Origin: Nonomuraea sp. NEAU-A123
GTDB taxonomy: Bacteria > Actinomycetota > Actinomycetes > Streptosporangiales > Streptosporangiaceae
Length of the DNA stretch: 64,000 bases
Direction of reading: 5' to 3'
Assembly: GCF_018603905.1 (NCBI RefSeq)
Contig: NZ_JAHFZZ010000006.1
Coordinates: forward strand, 124,001 to 188,000
The notes beneath the pieces were generated by a model that was given only the letters and a program-made list of their open reading frames with translations, had not been told where the DNA came from and made no database searches. This document shows positions 1 to 7,885 of the stretch, in pieces. Position 1 is the first letter of the stretch. Every line of letters begins with the position of its first letter. The translations under genes were made by a program, and so were the position numbers.

Positions 1-73
1 CGGGTGCGTATGCGGACCTGTTATCAGCACATGCCTTGACGGCTCCAAGTGCGAAGTGGGTTGATGGCCCTAC

Positions 74-87
74 TGACAACGTTGTCA
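74..87. promoter_or_regulatory. LacI-type operator palindrome upstream of the CUT1 sugar transporter
   Basis: The sequence TGACAACGTTGTCA is a perfect 14-bp palindrome with the central CG typical of LacI/GalR operators. It sits 38 bp before the ATG of the sugar-binding lipoprotein. A 13-of-14 copy lies at 16085-16098 in front of a LacI gene, so that regulator is the likely ligand-responsive repressor of this operon. Binding is inferred, not shown. Confidence 0.7.
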
Positions 88-125
88 ACCTTCACCACTC
101 GGGGTTTTCGAAGGGACGGTGTGCG

Positions 126-1421
126 ATGCGACGACGGTGGTTGGCGGCCGTCGCGATCACTATGGCGAGCGTGCTCGGCCTGTCCGGCTGCGGTGGTAGC
201 GGCGGCGGAACGGCCAGCCCGCAGGCCACGGGTGGCGGCGAGAAGAAGCAGGTCGAGGTGTTCTCCTGGTGGACAGGGCCGGGTGAGGCCGACGGCCTGA
301 AGGCCATGCGGGCGATCTTCGAGAAGGAGAACCCGAACTACACCTTCTTCGACGCGGCGGTCGCGGGTGGCTCCGGCGACAAGGCCAAGGCGTTGCTGCA
401 GTCGAAGCTTCAGGCGGACACCCCGCCGGACACCTTCCAGGGTCACGCGGGTGCCGAGCTGCAGGGCTACATCAAGGCGGGTGACCTGGAGGACCTCAAC
501 GCCCTCTACGACGAGCTGAAACTGAAGGACGTCTTCCCCTCCCAGCTCATCGACCAGATCAGCGTGGACGGCAAGATCTACTCGGTGCCGGTCAACATCC
601 ACCGGTCGAACGTGCTGTGGTTCAACCCCAAGGTGCTGAAGGACGCGGGGATCGCGGCCGCGCCCAAGTCGGTCGACGAGTTCATCGCCGACCTCGGCAA
701 GGTCAAGGCCAAGGGCAAGATCCCGCTGTCCATCGGTTCGGAGTGGACCGTGGTGCACCTCATGGAGAGCGTGCTGCTCGGCTCGCTCGGCACCGACGCC
801 TACAACGCCCTGTTCAAGCCGGGCGCCAACTGGGGCAGCCCCGAGGTGAAGAAGGCGCTGGAGAGCTTCAAGACGATCATGACGTACGCGGGCGACCCGC
901 AGGACGACTGGCAGCCCGCGGCCAAGCAGGTGGCCGACGGCGAGGCCGCGTTCAACATCATGGGCGACTGGGCCTACGGCTACTTCCACAACCCGCCGGA
1001 CGGCGGCCTGGGCAAGAAGTCGAAGGAGGACTTCGACTGGGCGCCCTCTCCCGGCACCGAGGGCACCTACCTGTGGCTGTCGGACAGCTTCACGCTCCCC
1101 AAGGGCGCGAAGAACCGTGACGGGGCCCTCGCCTGGCTCAAGGTCGCGGCCAGCAAGGAGGGGCAGGACGCCTTCAACCCGAAGAAGGGCTCCATCCCCG
1201 CCCGCAAGGACGCCGACCAGTCGCTCTACACCGACTACCTGGCCGACGCGCTGAAGGACTGGTCGAGCAACAAGCTGGCCGGCTCCATCCAGCACGGAGT
1301 GTCGGTGAACCAGCCGTGGCTGGCCTCGATCACCGAGGCGGTCGGCCTGTTCATCGGCAGCAAGGACGTCACGGCCCTGCAGAAGGGACTCGCGGACGCC
1401 GCGACGGCCAACGCGCAGTAA
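126..1421 (+). CDS. CUT1-family sugar ABC transporter substrate-binding lipoprotein
   Basis: This 431-residue lipoprotein should capture a sugar outside the membrane and deliver it to the permeases that follow. The ATG at 126 is chosen because AAGGGA lies 10 bp upstream and the product then opens with an Arg-rich, hydrophobic signal ending in the lipobox LGLSGC (Cys22). A glycine/serine-rich tether follows, then a family-1 extracellular solute-binding fold with the usual VFSWWTGPGEADG start. Length fits the family (about 420-440). Expression is probably controlled by the LacI palindrome at 74-87. The substrate cannot be read from sequence; ABC-type sugars or uronides are possible. Confidence 0.9.
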   Translation: MRRRWLAAVAITMASVLGLSGCGGSGGGTASPQATGGGEKKQVEVFSWWTGPGEADGLKAMRAIFEKENPNYTFFDAAVAGGSGDKAKALLQSKLQADTPPDTFQGHAGAELQGYIKAGDLEDLNALYDELKLKDVFPSQLIDQISVDGKIYSVPVNIHRSNVLWFNPKVLKDAGIAAAPKSVDEFIADLGKVKAKGKIPLSIGSEWTVVHLMESVLLGSLGTDAYNALFKPGANWGSPEVKKALESFKTIMTYAGDPQDDWQPAAKQVADGEAAFNIMGDWAYGYFHNPPDGGLGKKSKEDFDWAPSPGTEGTYLWLSDSFTLPKGAKNRDGALAWLKVAASKEGQDAFNPKKGSIPARKDADQSLYTDYLADALKDWSSNKLAGSIQHGVSVNQPWLASITEAVGLFIGSKDVTALQKGLADAATANAQ

Positions 1422-1435
1422 GTTCAGTCACCTGG

Positions 1436-1463
1436 ATACGGCAGGCGTTCGCGCCTGCCGTAT
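1436..1463 (+). promoter_or_regulatory. Intergenic stem-loop between binding-protein gene and permease genes
   Basis: A perfect 12-bp stem (ATACGGCAGGCG and its complement) closes on a TTCG tetraloop directly after the lipoprotein stop codon and is followed by TTCTT. It ends a few bases before the ribosome binding site of the first permease. Such hairpins in sugar operons usually stabilise the upstream mRNA or act as partial terminators, giving more binding protein than permease. That role is inferred. Confidence 0.7.
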
Positions 1464-1480
1464 TTCTTGGAGGGAATGTT

Positions 1481-2362
1481 GTGAGGCGGGCACGCACCTG
1501 GCTGCCTGGGTTACTCCTCGTCACGCCGTCCATCGTCGCGATCGGCGTGTTCGTGTACGGCATGCTGGGCTGGAACTTCCGGCTGGCCATGACCGACAAG
1601 CACGACGAGGTGTCCGAAGGCAAGTTCGTCGGGCTGAAGAACTTCGTCGACATCTGGGACCTGCCGCGATGGCACCTCTCGGTGCAGCACACGATCATGT
1701 TCACGCTCGTGTTCGTGCTGGGCGCGCTGGTGCTCGGCTGGTTCCTGGCGTTTCTCATGGAGAAGGGGGTCAGGGGCGAGGGCACCTTCCGGGCCATCTA
1801 CCTGTTCCCGATGGCCATCTCCTTCGTGGCGACCGGCATCGTGTGGCGGTGGCTGATGAACTCGGGGATGGAGCAGCGGGCGGTCGGGCTGAACCGGCTG
1901 TTCGACTGGATCGGGCTGCCGCAGTGGCAGTGGTTCCGGGATCCGGACTGGGGGATGGCCGCGATGGCCCTCCCGGCAGTCTGGCAAATGTCCGGATATG
2001 TCATGGCACTGTTCCTGGCGGGGTTCCGCGGCGTGCCGGAGGAACTGCGCGAGGCGGCGCGCGTCGACGGGTGCAACGAGTGGGGCGTCTACCGGTACGT
2101 CGTGCTGCCGATGCTCCGGCCCGTGACGCTGTCGGCGCTGATCATCCTCGGGCACATCTCGCTCAAGGTGTTCGACCTGATCGTGGCGGTTTCGGGCAAG
2201 CAGATCATCACCGACGTGCCCGCCGTGTTCATGTGGGTGGCGGTCTTCGACTCCCACGATCCGGCCAAGGGCGCCACGATCGCCTCGTACATCGTGCTCA
2301 GCGTGGCCATCTTCGTCATCCCGTACCTGATCTGGTCCGTACGTAAGGAGAGGCGTTCATGA
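1481..2362 (+). CDS. CUT1 sugar ABC transporter permease (MalF/UgpA type)
   Basis: Integral membrane subunit of 293 residues with about six hydrophobic segments. The cytoplasmic EAA loop that docks on the ATPase is clear near residue 190 (EELREAARVDGC, then VLPMLRP). The GTG at 1481 is chosen because TTGGAGGGA precedes it and the product then starts with a short basic N-terminus (VRRARTW). Its stop overlaps the start of the next permease by 4 nt (ATGA), indicating translational coupling. No ATPase gene accompanies this operon, so a shared MsiK-like ATPase from elsewhere in the genome probably powers it. Confidence 0.92.
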   Translation: MRRARTWLPGLLLVTPSIVAIGVFVYGMLGWNFRLAMTDKHDEVSEGKFVGLKNFVDIWDLPRWHLSVQHTIMFTLVFVLGALVLGWFLAFLMEKGVRGEGTFRAIYLFPMAISFVATGIVWRWLMNSGMEQRAVGLNRLFDWIGLPQWQWFRDPDWGMAAMALPAVWQMSGYVMALFLAGFRGVPEELREAARVDGCNEWGVYRYVVLPMLRPVTLSALIILGHISLKVFDLIVAVSGKQIITDVPAVFMWVAVFDSHDPAKGATIASYIVLSVAIFVIPYLIWSVRKERRS

Positions 2363-3216
2363 CCGCGGTCATCGGGCGCAGGCGGGCGTCCACCGGGGTG
2401 CGCCTCGCCCTGCTGATCGCCTTCGTGGTGATCTTCCTGATCCCGATCTACGTCCTCCTGGTCACCAGCTTCAAGCCGCTCACCGAGGCGGATCCGGGCC
2501 AGGCGTGGAACCTGCCGCGGACCTGGACCTTCGAGGCGTGGCGCGTGGCGTGGGAGAAGCTGGCCCCCGGCCTGTGGAACTCCGTCCTGCTGGCCGTGCC
2601 GGGCTCGCTGCTGTCCTGCGTGCTCGGCTCCCTGAACGGCTACGTGCTGTCGAAGTGGCGCTTCCCGGGCGCGGACCTGCTGTTCACGCTGTTCCTGTTC
2701 GGCATGTTCATCCCGTACCAGGGGGTGATGATCCCGCTGGTGCAGCTCCTGGTGAACCTCAACGAGCTGACCGGGCTGCAGGGCGTCTTCTACGGCGGCA
2801 TCCCGGGGCTGACGCTGGCGCACGTGGTCTACGGCATCCCGATCTGCACGCTGATCTTCCGGAACTACTACGTCACCATCCCCGACGAGCTCATCGAGGC
2901 GTCGCGGGTGGACGGCGCGGGGATGCTGCGTACGTACTGGTCGGTGGTGCTGCCGGTGTCCGCGCCGGCGATCGCGGTGGTGATCATCTGGCAGTTCACC
3001 TCGATGTGGAACGACTTCCTGTTCGCCGTCTTCCTCACCGGGCCGACGAGCTGGCCGACGACCGTCATGCTCAACAACATCGCCGGCGCCCAGGCCACCC
3101 CGTACAGCCAGCAGATGGCGGCGGCCATCCTGGCGTCGGTGCCGACGATGCTGATCTACGTGCTGCTCGGCCGGTTCTTCATGCGCGGGCTGATGGCCGG
3201 CGCGCTCAAGGGATGA
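2359..3216 (+). CDS. CUT1 sugar ABC transporter permease (MalG/UgpE type)
   Basis: Second permease of 285 residues forming the heterodimeric channel with the preceding gene, whose stop overlaps this ATG. It has an N-terminal membrane segment, the periplasmic-loop motif TSFKPLTEAD, and the EAA loop PDELIEASRVDGAGM about 100 residues from the C-terminus. Length and topology are standard for the family. Its stop codon overlaps the stop of the convergent dehydrogenase gene by 11 bp, leaving no room for a dedicated terminator. Confidence 0.92.
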   Translation: MTAVIGRRRASTGVRLALLIAFVVIFLIPIYVLLVTSFKPLTEADPGQAWNLPRTWTFEAWRVAWEKLAPGLWNSVLLAVPGSLLSCVLGSLNGYVLSKWRFPGADLLFTLFLFGMFIPYQGVMIPLVQLLVNLNELTGLQGVFYGGIPGLTLAHVVYGIPICTLIFRNYYVTIPDELIEASRVDGAGMLRTYWSVVLPVSAPAIAVVIIWQFTSMWNDFLFAVFLTGPTSWPTTVMLNNIAGAQATPYSQQMAAAILASVPTMLIYVLLGRFFMRGLMAGALKG

Positions 3217-4225
3217 GCGCGGCCGGGTTCGCCCAGTGCCTGAGCGGCTCCTTGCGGACATAGCGGGCCACGTCCCCGGCGACGATGGTGGCGGCGTTCA
3301 TGGCCGTCTCCTTGCTGGCGCCGGCCAGGTGCGGGGTCATGACCAGGTTCGGGGTCGTGAGGAGCCGCGACCCCGCCGGGATGGGCTCCTCGGGGAAGAC
3401 GTCCGTCGCCGCCCCGAACAGGTGGCCCGAGTCCAGCGCGTCGCACAGGGCGTCGTAGTCGAGCAGCGAGCCGCGCGCGCAGTTGACGATGACGGACCCG
3501 GCGGGCATCGCGGCGATCTGCGGTGCGCCGATCATGCCGATGGTCTCGGGCGTGGCGCGTGCGTGCAGGGAGAGGAAGCGGGAGCGTTCGAGCAGCTCGG
3601 CCAACTCCACCTGTCCTGAAATTTCCACGTAAGGGTCGTAGACCAGGACCTCCGCCCCGAAGCCCTCCAGCATGCGGGCCACCCGGCGGCCGATCGCGCC
3701 GTAGCCGATCAGGCCCGCTGTGGAGCCCTCCAGTTCGGGCCCGACGTTGTCGTAGGTGTAGTAGTCGCCCCGCCAGACGCCTCCCGCCAGGTCGGCGTGC
3801 GTCTGGGGGATGCGGCGGGTGGCGGCGAGGAGCATGGCCAGCGTGTGCTCGGCGGTGGCCACGGCGTTGCGTCCCGGCGCGAACGTGACCGCGACCCCGG
3901 CCTCGGAGGCCGCGTCCAGGTTGGCGTTGACCGGGCCGCCCCGGCTCACGCAGAACAGCTTGAGCTCCGGGCACGCGTCCAGCACCCGCTTCGTCAGGGG
4001 GGCCATCTGGGTCACGCAGACCTCGACACCGCGCAGCGCCTCGATCAGCTCGTCCTCCACGTCGGAGGCCTCATCGACCTCGCCCACCCGGCCGAACGGC
4101 ACCTCCGGCCACGGCAGCGTCAGCTCGCGGATCTCCACGTCACCGGGAACCTCGCGCCTGATGGCGTCGATGAAGAGGCGGTTCTGGACGAAGTGGTCGC
4201 CGGCGGCGAGGACTCGGATGGTCAA
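3206..4225 (-). CDS. D-isomer-specific 2-hydroxyacid dehydrogenase family protein
   Basis: A 339-residue cytoplasmic NAD(P)-dependent oxidoreductase of the phosphoglycerate/glyoxylate reductase superfamily. The Rossmann motif GLIGYGAIGRRVARML is near residue 150. The catalytic Arg (NCARGSLLD), Glu (PEEP) and His (MTPHLAGAS) motifs are all present. The TTG at 4225 is chosen because GGAG lies 7 bp upstream and its codon overlaps the TGA of the phosphatase gene (TTGA); an in-frame ATG further upstream would lie inside that gene. As last gene of the CUT2/kinase operon it probably oxidises or reduces an acid intermediate of the imported sugar. The substrate is unknown. Confidence 0.88.
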   Translation of the reverse strand: MTIRVLAAGDHFVQNRLFIDAIRREVPGDVEIRELTLPWPEVPFGRVGEVDEASDVEDELIEALRGVEVCVTQMAPLTKRVLDACPELKLFCVSRGGPVNANLDAASEAGVAVTFAPGRNAVATAEHTLAMLLAATRRIPQTHADLAGGVWRGDYYTYDNVGPELEGSTAGLIGYGAIGRRVARMLEGFGAEVLVYDPYVEISGQVELAELLERSRFLSLHARATPETIGMIGAPQIAAMPAGSVIVNCARGSLLDYDALCDALDSGHLFGAATDVFPEEPIPAGSRLLTTPNLVMTPHLAGASKETAMNAATIVAGDVARYVRKEPLRHWANPAALIP

Positions 4226-4836
4226 CGAAGAGCTCCAATCGGGGAGTTGTACCGCAGGATCGCCACCTGGCCGTCCCGCGGGCGGATCTCTGTGATGGCG
4301 CAGTTGTCCAGGCGCGGGAAGAGCCGCCGGTACTCGCCCAGCGGCACGCCCATGAGCCGGCACAGCGCGATCCTGATGACGGTCGTGTGCGCGACGACCA
4401 TCACCCGGCCGTCCGGATGGGCCGCGGCGATGTCCCGCAGGCACTCGGTGAACCGGTCGGCCGCCTGCTTCGGGTCCTCACCGCCCGGCAGCGGGCTCGC
4501 GGCGGGGTCGGCCTCGAAGGCGGCACGGGCCTCGGGGAACAACTCGCGCATCTCCGCGGCGGTCAACCCCTCGCCCTGGCCGAAGTCGAGCTCCCGCAGC
4601 CGCTCGTCCACCCGTAGCTCGACGCCGGCCGCCTTGGCGCTCGCGGCGGCGGTGAGCCTCGCCCGGCTCAGCGTGGACGCCCAGACGGCCGCCAGTCCGG
4701 CCCGGCCGGCCCAGGAGGCCAGCTGACCGGCCTGGTCGTAGCCGCGCGGGGTCAGCTCGATGTCGCTGACCCCGGCGTAACGGTTCTCGGCGTGCCAGAC
4801 GGACTCGCCGTGGCGCACCAGTGCGATGTCGGTCAT
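4222..4836 (-). CDS. Histidine phosphatase family protein (phosphoglycerate-mutase-like)
   Basis: A 204-residue protein of the branch-1 histidine phosphatase superfamily. It carries the N-terminal phospho-acceptor motif ALVRHGESVWH (His9), the conserved Glu region LRELDFGQGEG, and the second catalytic His in MVVAHTTVIR. Cofactor-dependent mutases are longer, so a phosphatase acting on a small phosphorylated sugar or acid is more likely. It starts inside the stop of the kinase upstream (ATGA) and ends inside the start of the dehydrogenase, so it is translated as part of the same unit. Together these suggest kinase, then phosphatase, then oxidoreductase handling of one substrate family. Confidence 0.85.
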   Translation of the reverse strand: MTDIALVRHGESVWHAENRYAGVSDIELTPRGYDQAGQLASWAGRAGLAAVWASTLSRARLTAAASAKAAGVELRVDERLRELDFGQGEGLTAAEMRELFPEARAAFEADPAASPLPGGEDPKQAADRFTECLRDIAAAHPDGRVMVVAHTTVIRIALCRLMGVPLGEYRRLFPRLDNCAITEIRPRDGQVAILRYNSPIGALR

Positions 4837-6413
4837 GGTGCGGTCCTCTCACGGGCGTGGCCGGCGGCGCTCTCGGGCAGCCAGCCGCGTCCTTCCAGTT
4901 CGGCGACAAAGCGTAGATAGGCCTCGTCCAGGCGGGGCCCGGCGGGGTCCACGACCTCGCGGGTGCGGATCATCCGGGCCGGGTCGCCCGTTTCTCCCGC
5001 CGCGAGTACGGCCATGCCGAGCGCTGGCTCGGCGTTCTCCCGCAGCGTGACGGGACGCCCCAGGACGTCGGCGCGGAGCTGGGTCCAGTAGGCGCTCTTG
5101 GTGGCCCCGCCGGTCAGCACGATCTCGCCGTCCACCGGGGCACCCAGCAGGTCGAGGTAGTCGAAGCAGAGCCGCTCGACGAACGCCGCGCCGCGCAGGA
5201 TCGCCACGTAGCGCTCGACGTCGTCGGCGGGATGGCCGAGCGTGAACCCCTCGGCCTCGGGCGCGACGAACGGGAACCGCTCCCCGCGCGACACGAGCGG
5301 ATAGGTGACGGTCAGCTCGGCGCCAGGGGCGCCAAGGGTCCTGGGGGTGTCCGGGATGCCGGGGATGGCACGGCCGGTGGTGGCGAGAAAGGCGTCGCGT
5401 GAGGCGGTGGCGAGGGAGGCGTCGCGGGCGGTGGTGGCGAGGGAGGTGTCGCGGGCGGTGCGGCCGTAGCGGGCGGCGGCCTGGGTGCTCAGCGCGTCGA
5501 GGTCGCGGCCCGCGAACTCGCGGGTCAGCACCCCCGCGCCCGTGCTCGACGCGCCACCCGGCAGCCACGAGCCGTCCGGCGCGCGGTGCGAGTAGACCAC
5601 GCCCAGCGGGTCGTGGATCAGCTCTCTGGTCACGCCCTTGAGCACCAGGGTGGTACCCATGACGGAGTTCCAGCTACCCGGCGTCATGGCTCCCGCGCCG
5701 AGCTGCGCCGCGCACCCGTCGGTGGTCCCGGCGATCACCGGGGTGCCGGCCGGGATGCCGGTGATCGCGGCCGCCTCGGCGCAGACCGTGCCGAGCGTGG
5801 TGCCCGGCCGTACGACGTCGGGCAGCGTCCCGGTGGGCACGCCCAGCGCGTCGAACACCTCGTACGGCCACCGCTCGTCGATCAGGTCCACGCCCGTCTT
5901 GAGCGCGTTGCCCAGGTCGGTGGCCACCTCGCGCCCGACCAGGCGCCGGTTCACGAAGTCGTTCTGATGGGCCGGCCGCGCACCGGGCGGGGCGTCACGC
6001 AGCAGCCACAGCAGCTTGGGGAGCGCCCAGTTCGCCTGCATGCGCTGGTAGCCCAGCCGTTCCCAGACGGCCGCTCCGACCGCGTTGACCCGCTCCACCT
6101 CGGCCGTCGCCCGCCGGTCGTCGTACATCAGGCCGGGGGTCAGCGCCTGCCCGTCAGGGCCGGTGAGCAGGATCGTGCCGGAGGTCGCGGCCACGGCGAC
6201 CCCGCGGATCCGCTCCGGCGGCACGTCGCGCAGCGCCTCGGTGGTGGCGGCGGCGAGCTCGCGCCACCACTGCTCCGGGTCCTGCTCGTGCCGGGGCCCG
6301 TCACGGTGGCTGGTCAGCGGCCTGCTGGCTGAGCCGAGCAGCTCACCGCCGTCCGTGACGGCCATCGCCCGGACGCTCTGCGTGCCCAGGTCCACTCCGA
6401 TCCAGACGCTCAC
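4833..6413 (-). CDS. FGGY-family carbohydrate kinase (xylulokinase-like)
   Basis: Two-domain ATP-dependent sugar kinase of 526 residues in the acetate/sugar-kinase superfamily. The N-terminal phosphate-1 motif IGVDLGTQSVRAM opens the protein. The substrate region MQANWALPKL and the second-domain nucleotide motif VLTGGATKSAYWTQL are present. The GTG at 6413 is chosen because it overlaps the stop of the preceding kinase (GTGA) and places the phosphate motif at residue 5. An insertion near residues 320-346 consists of three repeats of a roughly nine-residue unit (RDTSLATTA-like), matching GC-rich DNA repeats at 5375-5455; it lies between conserved blocks and is probably a surface loop. Xylulose, ribulose or a related ketose is the likely substrate. 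Confidence 0.87.
   Translation of the reverse strand: MSVWIGVDLGTQSVRAMAVTDGGELLGSASRPLTSHRDGPRHEQDPEQWWRELAAATTEALRDVPPERIRGVAVAATSGTILLTGPDGQALTPGLMYDDRRATAEVERVNAVGAAVWERLGYQRMQANWALPKLLWLLRDAPPGARPAHQNDFVNRRLVGREVATDLGNALKTGVDLIDERWPYEVFDALGVPTGTLPDVVRPGTTLGTVCAEAAAITGIPAGTPVIAGTTDGCAAQLGAGAMTPGSWNSVMGTTLVLKGVTRELIHDPLGVVYSHRAPDGSWLPGGASSTGAGVLTREFAGRDLDALSTQAAARYGRTARDTSLATTARDASLATASRDAFLATTGRAIPGIPDTPRTLGAPGAELTVTYPLVSRGERFPFVAPEAEGFTLGHPADDVERYVAILRGAAFVERLCFDYLDLLGAPVDGEIVLTGGATKSAYWTQLRADVLGRPVTLRENAEPALGMAVLAAGETGDPARMIRTREVVDPAGPRLDEAYLRFVAELEGRGWLPESAAGHARERTAP
5375..5455. repeat. Intragenic minisatellite in the FGGY kinase gene
   Basis: Three tandem units of 30, 24 and 27 bp with the core GGTGGCGAGGGAGG-GTCGCG encode an in-frame Ala/Arg/Thr-rich insertion. 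Unit lengths are multiples of three, so copy-number changes would preserve the reading frame. Confidence 0.75.
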
Positions 6414-7885
6414 GTACGACCCCGCATCTCCGCGAGCAGCGGCCACGATCGGGCGCTGGTCTCGCGCAGGGCGAGGAAGTCCCGGTAGGCCGTGCCGTAC
6501 GCGCCGGGCTCGGGTCGTACGGCGTCGCGCAGGCGTACATGCTGCTCGGCCGCGGCCTCGATCCCGGTGGCCGCACCCGTGGCGACCAGGCCGACCAGGT
6601 AGGCGCCCCTGGCGCCGACCTCGGCGTCGCTCGATCTGAAGACCGGCAGGCCGGTGACGTCGGAGATCATCCGCAGCCAGAGCGCGCTGGCCGAGCCGCC
6701 GCCGCACACCCGCAGCTCGTGCGGCCGGTCACCGGAGGCGGTCAGACAGTCCTGGATGACGAGCGTGAGTCCTTCGAGCACGGCGCGGGCGACGTGCTCG
6801 CGCCCGTGCTCGAAGGACAGGCCGAGGAAGGCGCCCCTGGCCAGCGGATCGGAGAACGGCGCGCGCTCGCCGGCGGGGGAGAAGTACGGCTGGAACGACA
6901 GCCCGCCCGCGCCAGGCGGGCCGGTGGCGGCGAGTTCGCCCAGCTCGGCCGGGCCGTCCAGGCCGAGCAGGCGGCAGGCCCACTGGAGGACCTCGGTTCC
7001 GGCGAAGGTGGGGAAGGCACGCAGGTAGCCGCCGGGCATCGCGATCGTGATGCCGACGGGTTCGCCGTCCAGGTCGGGCCGTTCGACGACGGTCTCCGTG
7101 CAGAGCGTGGTGCCCAGGATGCTGCACGCCTGGCCGGCGCCCACGGTGCCGGCGCCGAGCGCGGTGGAGGCGATGTCGTAGGGCGCCATCACCACCGGCG
7201 TCCCGGCGGGCAGCCCGAGCAGTTCGGCGGCCTCGCGCGTCAGCCCGCCCACCCGGCGGGTGTCGTCGCGGAGCTCGGGCAGCAGGTGCTCGGCCCATTC
7301 CAGGCCGAACATGGCCAGCAGGGCGGGGGAGTAGGCACGCGTACGCAGGTCCATGAAGGGGGCCGAGCCGTCGGACTCGTCGGCGGCGAACTCTCCGGTC
7401 ATCCGGGAGAAGATCCAGCCGCCGCACGACAGGTTCGCGGCCGAGCGGGCCAGCCGTTCGGGGTCGTGCTTGTTCAGCCAGGTCAGGATCGCGTGGGGGA
7501 GCCCGGATGCGGCGGAGGAGCCGTTGATACGGAAGGCGTCGGCGGCCAGTCCCGAGCGGTTCCAGCCGTCGACCGTCGCGGCGGCCCTGCCGTCGTTCCA
7601 CAGGATCGCCGGACCGGTGGGCCGGCCCGAGGCGTCGACCAGCCAGCAGCCGTCGCCCTGCGCGGTTATGGCGACGAAGTCGGGCGCGGAGCCGAGCTGG
7701 GACGCGACGCCGCGGACCGTGTGCGCGACCGCGTCCCAGACGGAGTCCATGTCCTGCTCGGCCTGGCCGGGTGCGGGCCGGGAGACGCTGGTCGCGTGCC
7801 GGACGACGGCCGCCTCGGCGCCCGTCTCGTCGTACCCCACGGCCTTGATGACCGTGGTCCCCGCGTCGACGCAGATGACCGCCAT
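6410..7885 (-). CDS. FGGY-family carbohydrate kinase (second copy in the operon)
   Basis: A 491-residue sugar kinase, distinct from its downstream neighbour. The phosphate-1 motif VICVDAGTTVIKAVGYD is at residues 3-19, the substrate-domain signature AQGDGCWLVD and QEDMDSVW-like segment (QAEQDMDSVWDAV) follow, and the second-domain motif LRVCGGGSASALWLRM is near residue 410. The ATG at 7885 overlaps the permease stop by one base (TGATG). Its stop overlaps the GTG of the next kinase. Two different FGGY kinases in one operon suggest either two substrates for the importer or two isomers in one route. No insertion like that in the second kinase is seen. Confidence 0.9.
   Translation of the reverse strand: MAVICVDAGTTVIKAVGYDETGAEAAVVRHATSVSRPAPGQAEQDMDSVWDAVAHTVRGVASQLGSAPDFVAITAQGDGCWLVDASGRPTGPAILWNDGRAAATVDGWNRSGLAADAFRINGSSAASGLPHAILTWLNKHDPERLARSAANLSCGGWIFSRMTGEFAADESDGSAPFMDLRTRAYSPALLAMFGLEWAEHLLPELRDDTRRVGGLTREAAELLGLPAGTPVVMAPYDIASTALGAGTVGAGQACSILGTTLCTETVVERPDLDGEPVGITIAMPGGYLRAFPTFAGTEVLQWACRLLGLDGPAELGELAATGPPGAGGLSFQPYFSPAGERAPFSDPLARGAFLGLSFEHGREHVARAVLEGLTLVIQDCLTASGDRPHELRVCGGGSASALWLRMISDVTGLPVFRSSDAEVGARGAYLVGLVATGAATGIEAAAEQHVRLRDAVRPEPGAYGTAYRDFLALRETSARSWPLLAEMRGRT

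Noticed and set aside
24-1295. Long minus-strand frame opposite the CUT1 lipoprotein gene
   Set aside because: Composition is typical of an antisense high-GC frame, and the plus strand has a lipobox and solute-binding motifs.
4833-7885. The two FGGY kinases as a recent tandem duplication
   Set aside because: Their sequences differ throughout, including the phosphate and substrate motifs, so they are not recent copies.
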